NCBI GenBank assembly: GCA_043228905.1
Contig: JBHGNT010000036.1
Coordinates: 1 to 64,000, forward strand
Direction: 5' to 3'
Length of the DNA stretch: 64,000 bases
DNA from: Azolla caroliniana
Taxonomy: Eukaryota > Polypodiophyta
Shown one piece after another: positions 1-13,615 of the stretch (position 1 is the first letter of the stretch; every line of letters starts with the position of its first letter). A program made the position numbers and the translations under genes. The notes beneath the pieces are model-generated. The model made no database searches and was not told where the DNA came from. It saw nothing but the letters and a program-made list of their open reading frames with translations.

Positions 1-2885
1 ATGTGTGCACATATGTCTTGTTGCTCTCAAAACATATTTTTTATCTTCACCCAAGTCTTCTAGGTACATGATCGAATGCATATGTTACATCTTCTCTGAT
101 CGGGAGGGATTTGAATCTATCAAAAAATCTTGCAAAACTAACTATATGATTCTAGAGCTAATTTGGATCAGAACATGAGACAAGAAATTTAAGTCATATG
201 ACTCGATGACTCATCTAGTATCCTTTCTAGAGCCGAAACTCATGACTCTGGCAGATGTATGTTGTGGTCTTGACGAGAGGCTCCACTAAAATGGAATATT
301 ATCAACTTTTCTTTGTTGATTTCATGCAAATTTAGTTTTTTGTGAAGATCATCTAAGAGAATTTAAGAGTTGGAATTTGTCTGTGTGGCCACCTTAAAGA
401 AAGCAGAATATTAAATAGCCTCATAATTGTGCTTTTTATAGCTCAGTGAACTTGTGTACTCATCTGAATTGAGCAGATCCCTGCATACTTCATGATGAAA
501 AGAGTCCAGATGTTAGTCTCGGTCAGATTAGTTTCCTACAGAAGGAAACACATGGGAACTGGGAATTAGCCTGATTTGGGATGGTCTGTGAATCTTTGTG
601 ATTCAGTTAAGATTAAGACTATATGCTCTACAAAATTGATTAGTTAACGGATATGGAATATGTACAGTGATTTAGCATCTTGAAATAAGGCGTGAATCAG
701 TTAAAGGAAGTGCCCATGAAATTGATTAGTTAATGGATTTGGAATATGTACAGTGATTTAGCATCTTGAAGTAAAGCATGAATCAGTTAAGTGAAGTGCC
801 CATGAAAGTGCAGGCTTCTTTTAAATCGACCTAAATCAACTAAAGATAAAAGAGGTTGAAATATTATTGACTCTTTTATGAAATCAGCATATTTACTCTT
901 GATTGAAGTTCAAATGAGGGTAGCATTAATACCTTCATTATCTTTATCAGATGGAGAACATCAATTCTCTGCGTCATTATCATAAAGTTGTGGTTTGGCT
1001 AAATCTCATACATTGAATGTTTAGAAACATACTTTTTGTGTTTCATTATTGCTGATAAGGAGTCATACTTCCAGAAACTTGCCTCATAACTATTATCAGT
1101 TATAGAGAATGTTCATCAGAGCTATGTTTCCTCTATTTGTGACCACAAAATTCAGAATTTATTATGTGGTTCATAGTCAGTAATTTGTTAACGCCAAGCA
1201 TCCAAAAGAAAAAAATTCACGAATCTTTATGTTCTAGATGAATTGTTTCTCAAGCATTCCAACATTCTTGGAACGGGAACAACTTTTCTCTGGCTTCAAC
1301 CTCACATATCCAACTTCGTGACAATCAAAGGCCTTTTCCATATCCAGAAAACAACAATAAAGTTAATCACTATTTACCTTGGGCTCTGGAGTTGGTGTAA
1401 AAATATCACCTTTAAATCTCTGGGGGTATAGAACTTCGCCATTGCAAAGGTAGAATGATCACTTTTAAATCTCTGTAGGTATAGACATTACATGATTCTC
1501 TCTTAAGAAAACGAGTTGAACTTTTGCTGTTGCATAGAAAAAATCTTAAATTATGGTGGTATGATCATTGTGTAATCTCTATTCAACAAACATACTTTGT
1601 ATCAAGCAGTGAAAAAGTTGCAGGTTTGGGTTTGTCTGGGGCAGATAAGTTGTCCAGGTGGTTAGTCTAATATATTCTCATGTGATTTGAGGCATTGATT
1701 CCTTCTATACTCGGACTCTACTAGCATATATATAGATTTCCTGTTGAATTGTATATATTGTGAACTTTAGTTGTCACTATTGCACACGTCACCACATGTT
1801 AAATTTGTCGACATGAAACATTTCAAACACAAACCTAGTGTGGGAGTTTGGACACAAATAGAAACTGTTGTACTTCTCAATTTGACGTTTATTGGGATCT
1901 AAAACTTTCAACCTGATGCTTTTGCAACATGACCTTAGAAATACTGTGTTTGATGGAGACTTATATCCGGTACCTAGCTTCTTAAATTGTCTTCTCAATT
2001 TGACCACTCTCCATTATGTGAAAAAACCAAACATGATCCATGCTCTTTTTGAAAGAGATTTAAACTTTTCAAGTCGGGTATTTTATTCATCATTTATACT
2101 TATTTAACATGTGGTGATACTTCTTAATTCAACCATGCTGTAGAATTTGATCTTTTTGAGACAACTAATGTGTTATCAAATTGTTTGTATATTTATATAA
2201 TATTAATATGCATTGTTTCTCCTATTTATTTCCAATTGGCCACTTGTGGCTACTATGCTATCAACATAATTGCCTCACATCCTCTCTAGGGGAGATGCTC
2301 CTGTCTTCTTTGTTTAATATTAAATGTTAAGCATTCTAGGTTAATATGATCTCCTCTTTGTGTCATTGATTATATCTATTTGTGCCCCTCGTCTGCTTCG
2401 TAGTAGATATTTGTGTGTCAGTGTTTAAACTTTGATTAAATCTGTAATTTTTTGGCTTCGAGTTTTATGATTCCTGGAATATTCCTGTAATTTTAGAATC
2501 TAAGTTGTAAAACCTGAATGATAAATTTATTTGGAAGAAAGGCTTGTAGATTATCCAACACTTGGTCGCGTAAATCTCTTTTTATAAACTTCATGTTTGT
2601 ACTTAATTGAAATATTTATAAAAGTTTGAAATTATTGGATAAAGAATATTATAAACTTGAGCCTTGTGGAGAAGCCATACTCACTTAGGTACTGTTCATG
2701 TCGGTCCATAGTTGTAGATGTCCTAAAGTAAAGTATACATCATGTAAGAAAAATAGAAAGTATGGGATGCAAAGAATGGTGTGTCATTGTTGCCTTTCTA
2801 TGAAATTTGTTTGCTGATATATTATCACATTAAACAAATCAAGTTTTTACTGCAGCATGGTCAGATTTTTTATTTTCTTTTGCAG
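1..2885. other. No gene recognised; probably intron or upstream part of the FNBP4-like gene
   Basis: AT-rich sequence with stops in all frames and no convincing exon. Because the first recognised exon at 2886 opens with a splice acceptor inside the protein, at least part of this stretch should be intron of the same gene. The true first exon, with the start codon, was not identified and may lie here or before the window. The only structure I see is the 86-bp tandem duplication at 633-804, plus a loose repeat of a phrase around 1405-1430 and 1465-1485. Confidence 0.5.
633..804. repeat. 86-bp tandem duplication (two copies)
   Basis: Copy 1 (633-718) and copy 2 (719-804) both run from aaattgattagttaa to gaagtgcccatg, with a handful of substitutions. 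The copies are adjacent with no spacer. No coding function is visible. Confidence 0.9.
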
Positions 2886-5800
2886 AGTTAATTTCTGAAA
2901 ATCCACTATCTTTGCTTGGGCAATATAGTGATGATGAAGGGGATGATGAAGATGGTAGCAGTGAGCCATCAAAAAGTCCTGATCAGAAGGTATTAACTTT
3001 ACAGGAGCTATGCTAATTCAGTCTTTATAGCTGCATCAAAGTTAAGCTTGTTAAAGATAAGATGGACTACATAATCAGAAATAGAACTTTCTGGTAGAGC
3101 TTTGCCTTTCATTTTGTGTTTCCAGTCCCTTTCACCGGTTGTAATGTAAAATTCTTATAGCCTTTTCGTGTTTAACCATTCATGCTCTGAACATGCGTAT
3201 TTTGCAAAATCCTACAAAGATTACCATAGTCTTCTTTAGAGTTCTTTATTTTTGGATAACGTGTTAATATGAATGTGCCAAAGTTTGTTTCACTATGAAT
3301 GTTAATGCTTATGTATGAGAAGCAAATGAAATAGCATGCACATTTCCATCAAATTGAGTTATATCTCTACTGCTCATAGAACAAAGGAAAGCAAATAAGA
3401 AAGAGCTCATTTATCTTCTTCAAATGGACCTACTCTTCTTAGTTTTTTTGACCCTAGTTTGTGCAATCACAGTGTATGTAACTTGAATTTGTTGACCTTG
3501 ATTTTGGACCACCCTCACAGCCTGCACCAGAACACCAGGATGGGCAAGCGATTTCTCCCAGCAAGTGAGAGATTCTGGGTGCTAAGACACAAAAATATGG
3601 TGCTAACGCTACATCGCGTAACTGTATTGGGCTTTGTCATCATATGATGCACGCACTTTTTTCAAGGCATTTGGAATTATATATTTGCCATTGGTGATAA
3701 AAATTACTTTGCATGCATGCACTGTATTGTAGAAATAATGAAATCAATTAGACATTGTACTTGTTTTAACATGATTATCAACCTGAACATAGAAAAAGAT
3801 GAAAGTAAATAGAATGCCCGTGGTTTAGCATAACATTGATTCTTTTATTTGCTTGCACTCAGGAGAATCCCCATAATGTGTCATCTAATGAAATACTTCA
3901 CCAAGCCATTATTAAAGGGGAACAAAATGGTGATGAACAGAAATGTGATATTTCCTTAAAAGATGAGGCAGCCCAAAAAGAATGGCAAACTGTCCTGCAT
4001 GAAGATAGTGGTGAATATTATTACTGGAACCTTCAGACAGGAGAAACTACATGGAAAATGCCGACTTCACTTGAGAAGGTAATTGTTGATGGGTCAGAAG
4101 ACCTCATAAATCAGATGACTACCTTGGAGAGAGAGTCTGTTTTGGTAGTAGAGCCACAACAGAAGGAAGGTGCGTTGGATAAGCACAGTAATGAGCATCA
4201 TCATCAATCAGCTGATACTTTGTCAAGTCCAGTCAAAGATATAGAGATTATTGCAAGTGAAAGAAGCATTTTACCAGAGTCGAATCTGACTGTAGCTACT
4301 GAGGCTATTCCTGATGCTCAAGTTGCCATTCAAGGACCCGGCATTGTCACACTTGAAGATAATCTAAAAAGTGTTCGGAATTCAGATGATGGTTTCAGAC
4401 CAAGTGCTGATGTTGATATACCTAACATTAACGAATGTAAGGCACAGAATGGAAGCCCACAAAGAGTCAATCCAGTTGCTGAAAATGATGACAGGGATGC
4501 TGAACCTCCGCGGGATATTCAAGCAGAACATCTAACTGGGGAAGCGAAGTGCGAAATTGATGGTGATAATGGCATACATTCCCATGTTTCTGAGCCTTTG
4601 GCTGTGATACAAATGTGTGAGGAGACTGCAGGATCTATGCTTGCAGATAGGAGTGATTTGCTTGCAGAAAAAGGAGAAGCTTTACAGCAGCGGCTGAGAA
4701 ATTTAGCTGGGTAAGATTTGTGTTCCACTACATCTTCAATAGATTAAATTAAGTTACCATTTCTCATTATATTTTATCTAAGTAACAGTCAATCGAAGTT
4801 GGATTCTAATTATCATTTCTAGTTTAGTGTGCATTTACTCTCTGTGGGCCTGGTTTTCTTCTTGAATCTTCGAGAACATATTTTCTTTGTATCTCTTTTT
4901 CTATGTTGTTTGATTTCTGATTTTTTTTACTCTCCCCCATTCCCACACATAGCATATAGAGATTTGAATGAGATATGATTATAATGGTTATGATTCTTAT
5001 ACACGACATTGGCAGAGATGTCAATATAAGCTTTCATTCTTTCACTCCTTAATTTTAATTTATATTCTTCATGAATATAATAATTTATTCTGGTAATTAC
5101 TGAACACGTGTTTCTCTGTCACTTTCTTTTATGTGTAAACCATGCATATTCTGGTGCAATGTATGTGACAACACCCTTACATATGCGTGCTGTTTACTTA
5201 CAAACTCTTATACTTCACTACAGAGACTCCCTTGCGCAACTTTCAAGGCATGGTCTGATGGCTATACAAACCGAAGTCCAACTTGGTGTTTGGAAGGCGT
5301 TCTCGGCGCTTGATTTTGCACCAGAGGCTTGTTTTTCTCTGATATTTGAAGAGTTAAGAAAAATTGAGACCATTCTAGCTTCTGAAGAAGCCATTAGCAT
5401 TGGAACTTCCAACATTAGTCATTCAACTATTATGGATGCTAATTGTGCATTAAAAGCTGCCCGTAAAGACAGTTTATTGAGTTCGGCTCAGTATGCAGAA
5501 GGCAGCAGTCAAAATTCTGAACGAGGAATCAAAACTACAGCTAATGGTATAATGGGTACTGATGAGGATGTGGAGGAAGGTGAAATCCATGATGATGAAG
5601 TTCATGTATTATGTCCAAATTTAGGTGAAAGATGCAGTCATTCAGGGACAGATGGAGCTGATGTGGATATGGAAGTAGACATGGAGGTTGATAATGATGT
5701 TGAAGCTGAGCCAGCTGTGCCGGGTACTGGTCTAGATATTGTGTCTTCTACAAATCTGTATAGTTATCCAGTTCATATGGATTTAGGTACAACACATTCT

Positions 5801-7378
5801 GTAGATTCTCAGTTTTACTCTGATTCTAGCTATTGGGTACCACCCTTGCCACCTGATGACGGATGGACTCCCCCTCCTCCGGGTGAAACAGAGTTAGTTC
5901 CTCCACCTCCTCCTGAAGAACCACCACCTTTGCCACCAGATTCTCCACAAGCCATACATCCATACATTTTAGAATCCTCAGTGCCTAGTGTTGAATATTA
6001 TCCCTCAGATTATATGACTCCAACAGATTACATTCCAACACAAGAATATCAGTCAGTAGCTGTGGACTCTTCTTTTTATGGAACATATGTGCAGGAGATT
6101 CCAGGTTCATATACACTCAATACACAAGCTAATGAGACAGTGGGAATAGAACAACCCTATATTGCTGCATCAGATCCTATCTCAACCTATGTTGGATGGG
6201 CAACAGCACTTGTTCCACCCATACCTTCTATTACATTGCCGTCAATACCACGAAGCACATTTCAGAACTCAAACAGTGGTGGATATCAGTCAATGTCTGG
6301 CGTGCCTATCATTCCCGAATCTTCAAGTGCAGGCGCTGAGAGCAATGCTGTTGCGTCTAGTGCAGAAGCAAAGAAGCCCCCGAAAGGTTCTCAGAAATTG
6401 CAAAATACCTCATTATAATGTTTATCCTTATTGCTGAATGGTTTCCATGTGTTATAACTGATTATGCAGGTAAGGCTATCAAGAAACGGGCACACTCGGT
6501 TTCTGGTGCTCCAATGCTCAATAAAAAAGTCTCTAATTTGGTCAATAAGGTATGGTTTCTTTTTCCGATAATTCTGAAACTCTCAGCTGCTCAGTTAGTG
6601 CGTTAGGTCATATAACATGCCTGTATTCAATCTAGTGGAAGCAAGCAAAGGAAGAGCTACATGGTAGTGATGAGGATGATGAGGATGAAAGGGCACTTTA
6701 TGACATAGAAGTTCTTGAGAAGAAAAAACAGAAAGAGATTGAGGTATCCCGAAATTGCCTTAAACAGAACAAATTTTTAAAATAACATTTAGAAACTGAT
6801 CTGCTTTATTCATTCTGTCAGGAATGGCGAAGGCAACAGATTGCAAGTGGAGGAGCGATGGATAATGCAAACTTTCAGCCCTTGGGAACTGTAGACTGGT
6901 TAGTTACGCTTTTTTATACACCATAGTTGCATCAATAGGTGAACGATTGTATCCGTAATTCGCATGATTCTTTCAGGCGTGAGAGGGTGAAAAGAGCAAA
7001 GAAAGCAGATGCAAAACGAGGGGATATGCAGGAAAGCTTTATGGTATCAGAAAAAGAAGCTGAGAAGGAAGATAATAGAAAAGCACAGAAACCTGATCTG
7101 ACACAAATATCAAAGGATCTTCCTGATGGCTGGCAGGTATGCCTAATTTTACTCTCGTTTTTCAAAGTTTTCTAAGAAAGCATAGAGCTATCCCTTTCTT
7201 CATCCAGTAAACTGCAGACTGAAAGGCTTAGATAACATATTATTGTTATTCTGTAACTGCAACTCCCAACACATTTTGCTCCTGTACTTTACAGGCATTC
7301 TGGGATGATGAATCTGGTGAAGTTTATTATGGTAATTTAGAAACACAAGAAACAAGTTGGGATAAACCATTGGCATAA
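2886..7378 (+). CDS. FNBP4-like protein with two WW domains (5' partial)
   Basis: Exons read: 2886-2989, 3863-4710, 5224-6386, 6470-6549, 6636-6743, 6822-6898, 6977-7136 and 7295-7378. All junctions are GT-AG with compatible phases; they give 873 residues before TAA at 7376. The product starts inside the conserved stretch NPLSLLGQYSDDE and carries WW domain 1 (EWQTVLHEDSGEYYYWNLQT at 3991-4050, continuing to TTWKMP), a proline-rich segment (about 5840-5945), an acidic and Lys-rich region reading WKQAKEELHGSDED, and WW domain 2 at the very C-terminus (7122-7375, split by the last intron after GWQ). This domain order matches the formin-binding-protein-4 family. WW domains bind proline-rich ligands; splicing-related roles are proposed for the animal protein, and the plant function is inferred only. 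The start codon is missing, and a possible extra small exon lies at 3521-3564. Confidence 0.9.
3521..3564 (+). other. Candidate small exon of the FNBP4-like gene (phase conflict)
   Basis: A pyrimidine tract and cacag precede an open stretch reading PAPEHQDGQAISPSK, which would join naturally between the 2989 and 3863 exons. The only GT donor at its end (3565) leaves 44 nt, which puts the next exon out of frame; 45 nt would be needed. It may be a skipped exon, use a non-canonical donor, or carry a one-base error. Confidence 0.3.
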
Positions 7379-8831
7379 ATTGAAGCTTTGTTGGTTACAA
7401 GGCGAGTAAGTTTCTATCTTGAGATTTGTTTTTAAGATTTGTGAATGTTCTATACGTATATGTCATATAAGGTATATACCGTTTTGGCCTCTAAAAAATG
7501 TTAATATATCTTTCTTTCTTTCTTTGATGAGACTGAATATATTCTCTTCTCCCAGCTACTGCACCCTTGCTGGATTATTAATGTTCAAAGGCTGAAATGG
7601 ACTAAACAATATGCATCAATGGAAGATTTCTTACTCTGCAGGAGGGTTGGATAAAAAATGCTGAGAATTGATCTCATATTCCTGTCAAGAACATATGGAT
7701 GTTCTTTAAGGCATAGGAAATATAGGAACATACTCTTGTTTGAGGAAGAATTCGACCGGGAATGCTTTTATCAGATTTCAAAGGCTCCAACCAAGCGAAG
7801 CCCATGGGTCATGACCCAGGTTGCATGTTTAGAGTCTGCCATCCTTAAAAACTTGAGGATGGAGACTTCGAAGATAGTTTGCAAATACTTTGTGATGCTA
7901 GAATATTCGGAAGCTTTCATGGATTCGGCCAGGTTGCATAAGCCTGCAGTTTCACTCTACATGCATCGTAGCTTTCTTCCTCTTGTACTTCCCAATGATA
8001 GATGCCATATGACATTCATCAAGGTTAAACAAATGAGCAATGTCAGACTGGCGATGGCTGTGGAAGGGATAATTATAAATATCTTCTGAACAGGGGGGTT
8101 GTACTAAATCTCGGAACTTCTGCTATTTCAGTTTTATGAACAGGGCATCAAAGTTGGAAGATCACTATTTCAGTTGGTGGCTTGTACATATGAGATGATA
8201 TAAAACTTTGAACCTTGTCAGAGCGTTATGCTTGTATTACGAATATGAAGGCACGAGGAATATCCCTATGGTGATTGCTAAGGTATTTTGCAGTGCTGAT
8301 TGCTGATTAGTTTAAACCTTTTTAAGCATCATGTATTATGAATACACTTACCTGTTTTACATGTATGCATATCCTGCTATGATATTCTATTAACAACATT
8401 TTCCTTCTACATCATGTGTTTACACTGCATCATGTGCTCATTGCTAATTATTTGACTACAAATTTTGCCATTCGTTTTCATTTTTATTCATATTGTCCTT
8501 CATGCCTTGGATTCTTTGAACATTGTAAGATTAAGATTTCTTAAAATGAAGACAAAAAACGAACTTCTTCGTGTCTTACAAAATGCACACAATGAACTGC
8601 ATGAATTTTGAGAGGTTCAATTATCTCAATAAATTTGTATTCTTTTGATTTGATTGTACTTATTTTCAGGGAGAGAAAAAAACACTTTATATAAGCAGCA
8701 GTTCTAGAAGTGGATGGGAAAAGATCGAAACAGTTTTATATGATGCGTTCTCAAAGGCCCCTGTTTTGGAACTCTTTTTTCGTGAAAGCTCTCCTTAAAA
8801 ATAACAGTGTTCATTCTTGCTGAAGTCTGGT
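7379..8831 (+). other. Probable 3' UTR region of the FNBP4-like gene
   Basis: Downstream of the stop, GGCGA|gtaagt (7405) and ctctgcag|GAGGG (7641) could form an intron in the 3' UTR. A 143-codon open frame at 7658-8089 resembles nothing I recognise and is more likely chance within the UTR. No clear polyadenylation site was assigned. Confidence 0.4.
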
Positions 8832-9203
8832 AGGCAACTAAGTTTTGCAAAAAGGTGTTAGATTGGAATGTAAAAGAAAGTCCCCGAGGCCTTCCATTTC
8901 CTACATTTTTATGTGACCCTGCTTATGGTAAACAGAAACAGTTTTTGGGATAAAACATGGAAACTTGAACATCTACATGTATTAGGAAAGACTTGTTCAT
9001 GTCTATTCTCTTCTGCCAGGCAACTAAGTTTTGCAAAAAGGTGTTAGATTGGAATGTAAAAGAAAGTCCCTGAGGCCTTCCATTTCCTACATTTTTATGT
9101 GACCCTGCTTATGGTCAACAGAAACAGTTTTTGGGGATAAAACATGGAAACTTGAACATCTACATGTATTAGGAAAGACTTGTTCATGTCTATTCTCTTT
9201 ATT
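8832..9203. repeat. 186-bp tandem duplication (two copies)
   Basis: Copy 1 (8832-9017) and copy 2 (9018 to about 9203) both start aggcaactaagttttgc and run to ttgttcatgtctattctctt. They differ by only a few bases (for example gtaaacag versus gtcaacag), which suggests a recent local duplication. Confidence 0.9.
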
Positions 9204-9825
9204 CTTGGTCATTGATGTTTTATTTGTGAATTCAGACTAAGTTGATACTTCACGCAGAAAATGACCAAAGTGGGAATTGGCCCACTGTTTGTGGCAAAAA
9301 TTAAATATGAGTAAAAATGAAAAATGCCAATATTGCATTGGTTGACTAACATATCAGATGAAAGTAAATGGTAAAAATGGAGGATAGGAATGTTGGCAGA
9401 GGATGTTTATTTATGGCTGATGTATGAGAATCTCAACGTTGGAAAAGTTTGACTAATCTATTTACTTATAAAGAGGCTCATTAAAATCAAGAATTGATTG
9501 ATAAGATGTGGCTTACTAATTTAATTTATCAAATGCGTTTCTGTTATCAATAAGATCTGGTTTTGATAGGAATTTCAAATATTAGCAATTTGGCTAAAAG
9601 TTGTTTTAGATACTCGTTGCCCACATGGTGGATTGATTTGATCATATTAGTCAAGGTTTAGTTCATTTCAATGTGCTTCAGTCTGTAGTTTAGGCCTCAT
9701 TGGTACTTTTGAGCAGCAATGAATTTTACAATTACTTTAGGGATGATTATTCCTGACACATGGTTTAGTTCTTTTTTAGAAGGAATTAATTCATCAAAAG
9801 TTCATTGTTAGTGTCAAATTTATTT
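9204..9825. other. AT-rich intergenic stretch, nothing recognised
   Basis: No open frame, RNA gene or repeat supported. It separates the FNBP4-like gene region from the 129-bp repeat array of duplication unit 1. Confidence 0.5.
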
Positions 9826-10345
9826 AACACATCTATATGATCAGTCACATCTGGTTTTGATAATTATTTCTATTATAAGAATTTTTTTTTGGCTATCTAA
9901 TAAATGCTTCAATTAATTGGCGCCCACATGGTTTTGGCGAATGAATTATGAGACAATTGCTTTAATACATCTATATGATCAATCACATCTGGTTTTGATA
10001 ATTATTTCAATTATAAGAAAATAAATTTGGCTATCTAACAAATGCTTCAATTAATTGGCGCCCACATGATTAGCGAATGAGACAATTGCTTTAATACATC
10101 TATATGATTAATCACATGTGGTTTTGATAATTATTTCAATTTTAAGAAAATATATTTGGCTATTTAACAATTGCTTCAATTAATTGGCGCCCACATGGTT
10201 GGTGGATGAGACAATTGCTTTAATACATCCATATGATCAACCACATCTGGTTTTGATAATTATTTCAATTATAAGAAAATAAATTTGGCTATCTAACAAT
10301 TGCTTCAATTAATTGGCGCCCACCTGGTTGGTGACTGAGACAATT
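9826..10345. repeat. 129-bp tandem repeat array, unit 1 (about four copies)
   Basis: The phrase ttggcgcccac recurs at 9917, 10055, 10184 and 10313. Each unit carries acatctatatgatca, ggttttgataattatttc and ttcaattaattggcg. The same unit recurs at 46290-46459 and 57716-58290 as the left part of the other duplication units. Confidence 0.9.
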
Positions 10346-11199
10346 GCTTGATTTAGTTCTAGTTATGATTCAGTTCCTTACAATGTTGTTCCTCGGTCCA
10401 TGACTGTCATTGGCATTTATCAACTGTGATGAATATCACAGTAGTGTTATCATTAATCCTAACACGTGGCTTGGTTCTTTTCTCCATGGGTTTAACTTAC
10501 CAGTTGCTAAATGTTAAAAGTCAATTTTATGCATACCTTTTTTAGGCTCTGTTACCTATTGTAATTTTAATGTTTTTGGCACAAGTAAATGCAAAATTTT
10601 CTTGATCATTTACTGTGGCGTAAAAATGTGATTATACAGCAGTGATGGTTGTATTTTGCTGTAAAGAGATGGCATTGAACGTACTCAAGATTGCATTGTT
10701 GCACATTGCATATCTGAACATGGACAAAAATAGTGAAATGTACACTGAAGCCAACTTCGTACTGAAAACGTTTTGACAGCAACTATGATTTAAAGAATCT
10801 TTGAATATGGAGATGCATACTTTTAAATAAACAGCTATAAATGAACCATGAACTCTTTTGGATAGTCATCAAATATGAGATCTTTGCGTAGTCCTTACAC
10901 ATGGCCTTAAGAAGTTCATAATGGAAAGTGGTTCAACAAATGATAGTTTCATGATTACATTGCAACCCGTGTAGCACAAGAAACTGTCTCTGAGTACATA
11001 GAACGGATAACGTCCTTTCTTTTAATAGGATGTCTACTTTTTACACCGGTCGCTAAAAGGGTTGAATATAGGAAAATCAGTGAAGTAATACCAGAAATTC
11101 ATTTTCCTGAATATCATCTCAGCTGAACGCATGATATCATAATAATGATAAATTCAGATCATTTTATTATATGTTTTAACAGAACAACGAATAAGGTCA
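10346..11199. other. Intergenic DNA downstream of hydrolase gene A
   Basis: Non-coding, AT-rich, and conserved as part of the segmental duplication (counterpart about 58291-59147). It should include the 3' UTR and polyadenylation region of the - strand gene, but no signal was assigned with confidence. Confidence 0.5.
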
Positions 11200-13370
11200 T
11201 CATGCAATCACTTCAATTTCAGATGGAGACTCCTCACACTGAAAAGCTATGTTACGGCTTGGATCAGGAGGGGCTTTACCTTCAAGTATTCCGTGCAAGA
11301 AATTTGTGACAGTGTTAGTTGCTTCTTCATCTGAAAATAGACAATAAAGAAAGGAATTGGAACACACTTCATTCGTAATCCATGCTACATATATTCTTCA
11401 TTTGAAGTCACTTGACCATACTCATTCTATCAATTCAAAATCAACAATAACTACACACATCATTCATGCATACTAAATTCATAATCCATAGTACATTCAT
11501 GCTCATTCTATCAATTCATAATCAACAATAAATACACTCGTCATTCATAACCCATAATCCACGCATACCAAATTTCATAACCCATACATACTACACACAT
11601 AGTTCATGCATAATCCATAATACAAGACCTATTTCATTCATAATCCATAATGCATGCAGATTTCATTCATAATCCTTAAATGCTTCAAATCTGTGGTAAG
11701 TGTGAATCCAAAATGCATGAACACTGCACGCATACCTAGCCTGGGCACACAGTGTTTCCCTCCATGATGGATGATGACAGGCTCTTCAAACATCTGCACC
11801 AACTCTCTATTCTTAGGTCTTAGCCAATCTTGTGATCCTGATGTTACATCACAAATGAGTTCATTAGAATTTCACATCTTTGCAACATGAAGATCTCCAT
11901 GGATCTTCCATAGTTATGACTGCATAACTGCATAACGAAATTGATCAATTTTTCGCATTATAAATTTCACGCATGGTTTATGTATGTTTACCTATGAAAT
12001 GTATGGATGGGCAGCATATAATGCGGGAGTAGCAATCTTCCTTCCATTCCGGATGCTTGAACATGGCACCAGAGATGACAATAACAAATCGAAGAGGTGG
12101 ATGCTTACAAAGACGGAGACTCTGTTGATCAGAGCAGGAGACAAATTTTAATTAGGGATCCCCTTAGTTTCTTCCAGCAAGACTTATGAGAAGGATAAAA
12201 GAAAAACTAATTCTGTTCATTCACCTTTTGCTGAAGCCCTGCAAGGGCAGCACTAAGCACAGCACCCTAGAGAACACAAAACAGAATTGATCTTTTATCC
12301 TGGTAAATATTGTTAATGATGGTACAATGGAAATTTGATACTAGTCGAAGACTTACCTGTGAGAACCCAATCAAGCCATCAAAGGGTCCATACTTATACA
12401 TATAATTGGATATGTATTCAATGCACTCCTCCAGTCCACTGTACTCGGTGAATTTCTGAAAAATATGTTGGACAACAGTGACAAGTTCTTACATAAGGTT
12501 TACAGTGGATCTGATCGATATCTAACTCAATGATAGGTCTATACGCCCGTAGCCACCAGATGCGTTTGAAAGAAAGATGGCCTCAATCACTCAAAAATTC
12601 CTACTACAATTTCTACTACATTCTATCGTGCCATATTTTCTCATAATCTGCCTTACTCTCATGCATGAAAATGGAAGTACACCTGATAAGCAAAGAAGTT
12701 TCCCACAATACTCAGACAATTTTTTTTTATGAGATTCCATTTAGTCTGTGGTAGTTTCTCGTTATTTTCGTATCATATCATGCATGAGAAGGAAATTAAA
12801 TTAACTAGCAAGTAAATGTTTCCAATGAAAATGGTTAGATCCATTATGTTGGAAGAAAGAGTTACGGATACACAGTTTACTTACAATGTCATATGTGAAC
12901 CACTCATAGTATGGAGGCGAGAAGATTCCCTCTACATCAGATCTTCCCCGACAAGGGAATGGAGCATCCAGGAAGGTCTGAAAAACAAACATGCCCCCTT
13001 TTTTTGTTTTAACTACGTGAGAAGATGATTTCAATCCATAGTCGCATGCTCCACATTACATAAGAATATGAAATAAAATTCTGATGCATGCATCATGGCG
13101 AATGACACTACTACTACTACTACAGATGTGTGCAATATATCTGATCGGATGCATGCATAGACACTGGACACATGTTCAGTTGGGGATGTGAAATCGCTAA
13201 GGAAATTCCTTACGCCACATAGAAAGAGAGATTACCATGTCTAGAAGACGATGTAATGAAGCATCCCATCGTTTGAGTTGCTGCTCCAAGATGGATCCAC
13301 TTGTGCGGAACCCGTGCAAGCAGAGAACCTTTAGACGCCCCCGACAACCCTCCGTAACTTCTTCAGCCAT
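11200..13370 (-). CDS. FSH1/OVCA2-family serine hydrolase, copy A (seven exons)
   Basis: Exons on the - strand: 13370-13236 (start), 12977-12885, 12455-12357, 12266-12225, 12121-11992, 11837-11736, 11330-11200 (TGA). All introns are GT-AG and the phases agree; the product is 243 residues, normal for this alpha/beta-hydrolase family. Visible motifs: N-terminal strand LKVLCLHGFRTSG; SDVEGIFSPPYYEWF; nucleophile elbow GFSQG with Ser108; SQDWL with Asp170; and GKHCVPRL with His195, giving a Ser-Asp-His triad. Family members are esterase-like serine hydrolases; the substrate here is unknown. No signal peptide or membrane segment is seen, so a cytosolic location is likely. A GA/CT microsatellite lies just upstream of the ATG. 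Copy B at 59148-61149 is almost identical. Confidence 0.95.
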
Positions 13371-13396
13371 GCTCAGCTAGCTGCTCCTGATTCTGC

Positions 13397-13422
13397 AGAG
13401 AGAGAGAGAGAGAAAGAGAGAG
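13397..13422. repeat. GA microsatellite upstream of hydrolase gene A
   Basis: Agag run starting 27 bp before the ATG of gene A; on the gene's strand it reads as a CT tract, a common feature of plant 5' UTRs. It is longer in copy B (61207-61250). Confidence 0.85.
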
Positions 13423-13455
13423 CTCATCCTTAAATCTGGGAAGGAGGAGCTCTGG

Positions 13456-13568
13456 GTCCCGCCATCGCCGTCATTAACGGATGGAGACCTCCCACCAACG
13501 AATCCTTTTTCTTCGTGTTGTGTCTTGTTTCATCTGCCGCTGCTGTTCTTTTCTATCGCTCATTAAGA

Positions 13569-13613
<45 letters not shown>
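13456..13613. other. Short unique stretch ending in a CT microsatellite
   Basis: Homology to unit 3 ends at 13455. A pure CT run of about 43 bp occupies 13571-13613 and marks the entry into spacer X. Open frames across it encode only Ser-Leu runs. Confidence 0.7.

Positions 13614-13615
<2 letters not shown>

Noticed and set aside
7658-8089. 143-codon open frame after the FNBP4-like gene as a separate gene
   Set aside because: No recognisable domain, and it begins just after a likely 3' UTR splice acceptor; better explained as UTR.
9826-10345. Regularly spaced repeats resembling a CRISPR-like layout
   Set aside because: The whole 129-bp unit is repeated without unique spacers, in a plant nuclear context; it is a tandem satellite.
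12801-13034. Single-frame open reading frame across hydrolase exon 2 as a separate gene
   Set aside because: Only the exon part (12885-12977) fits the hydrolase family; the rest is intron read-through.
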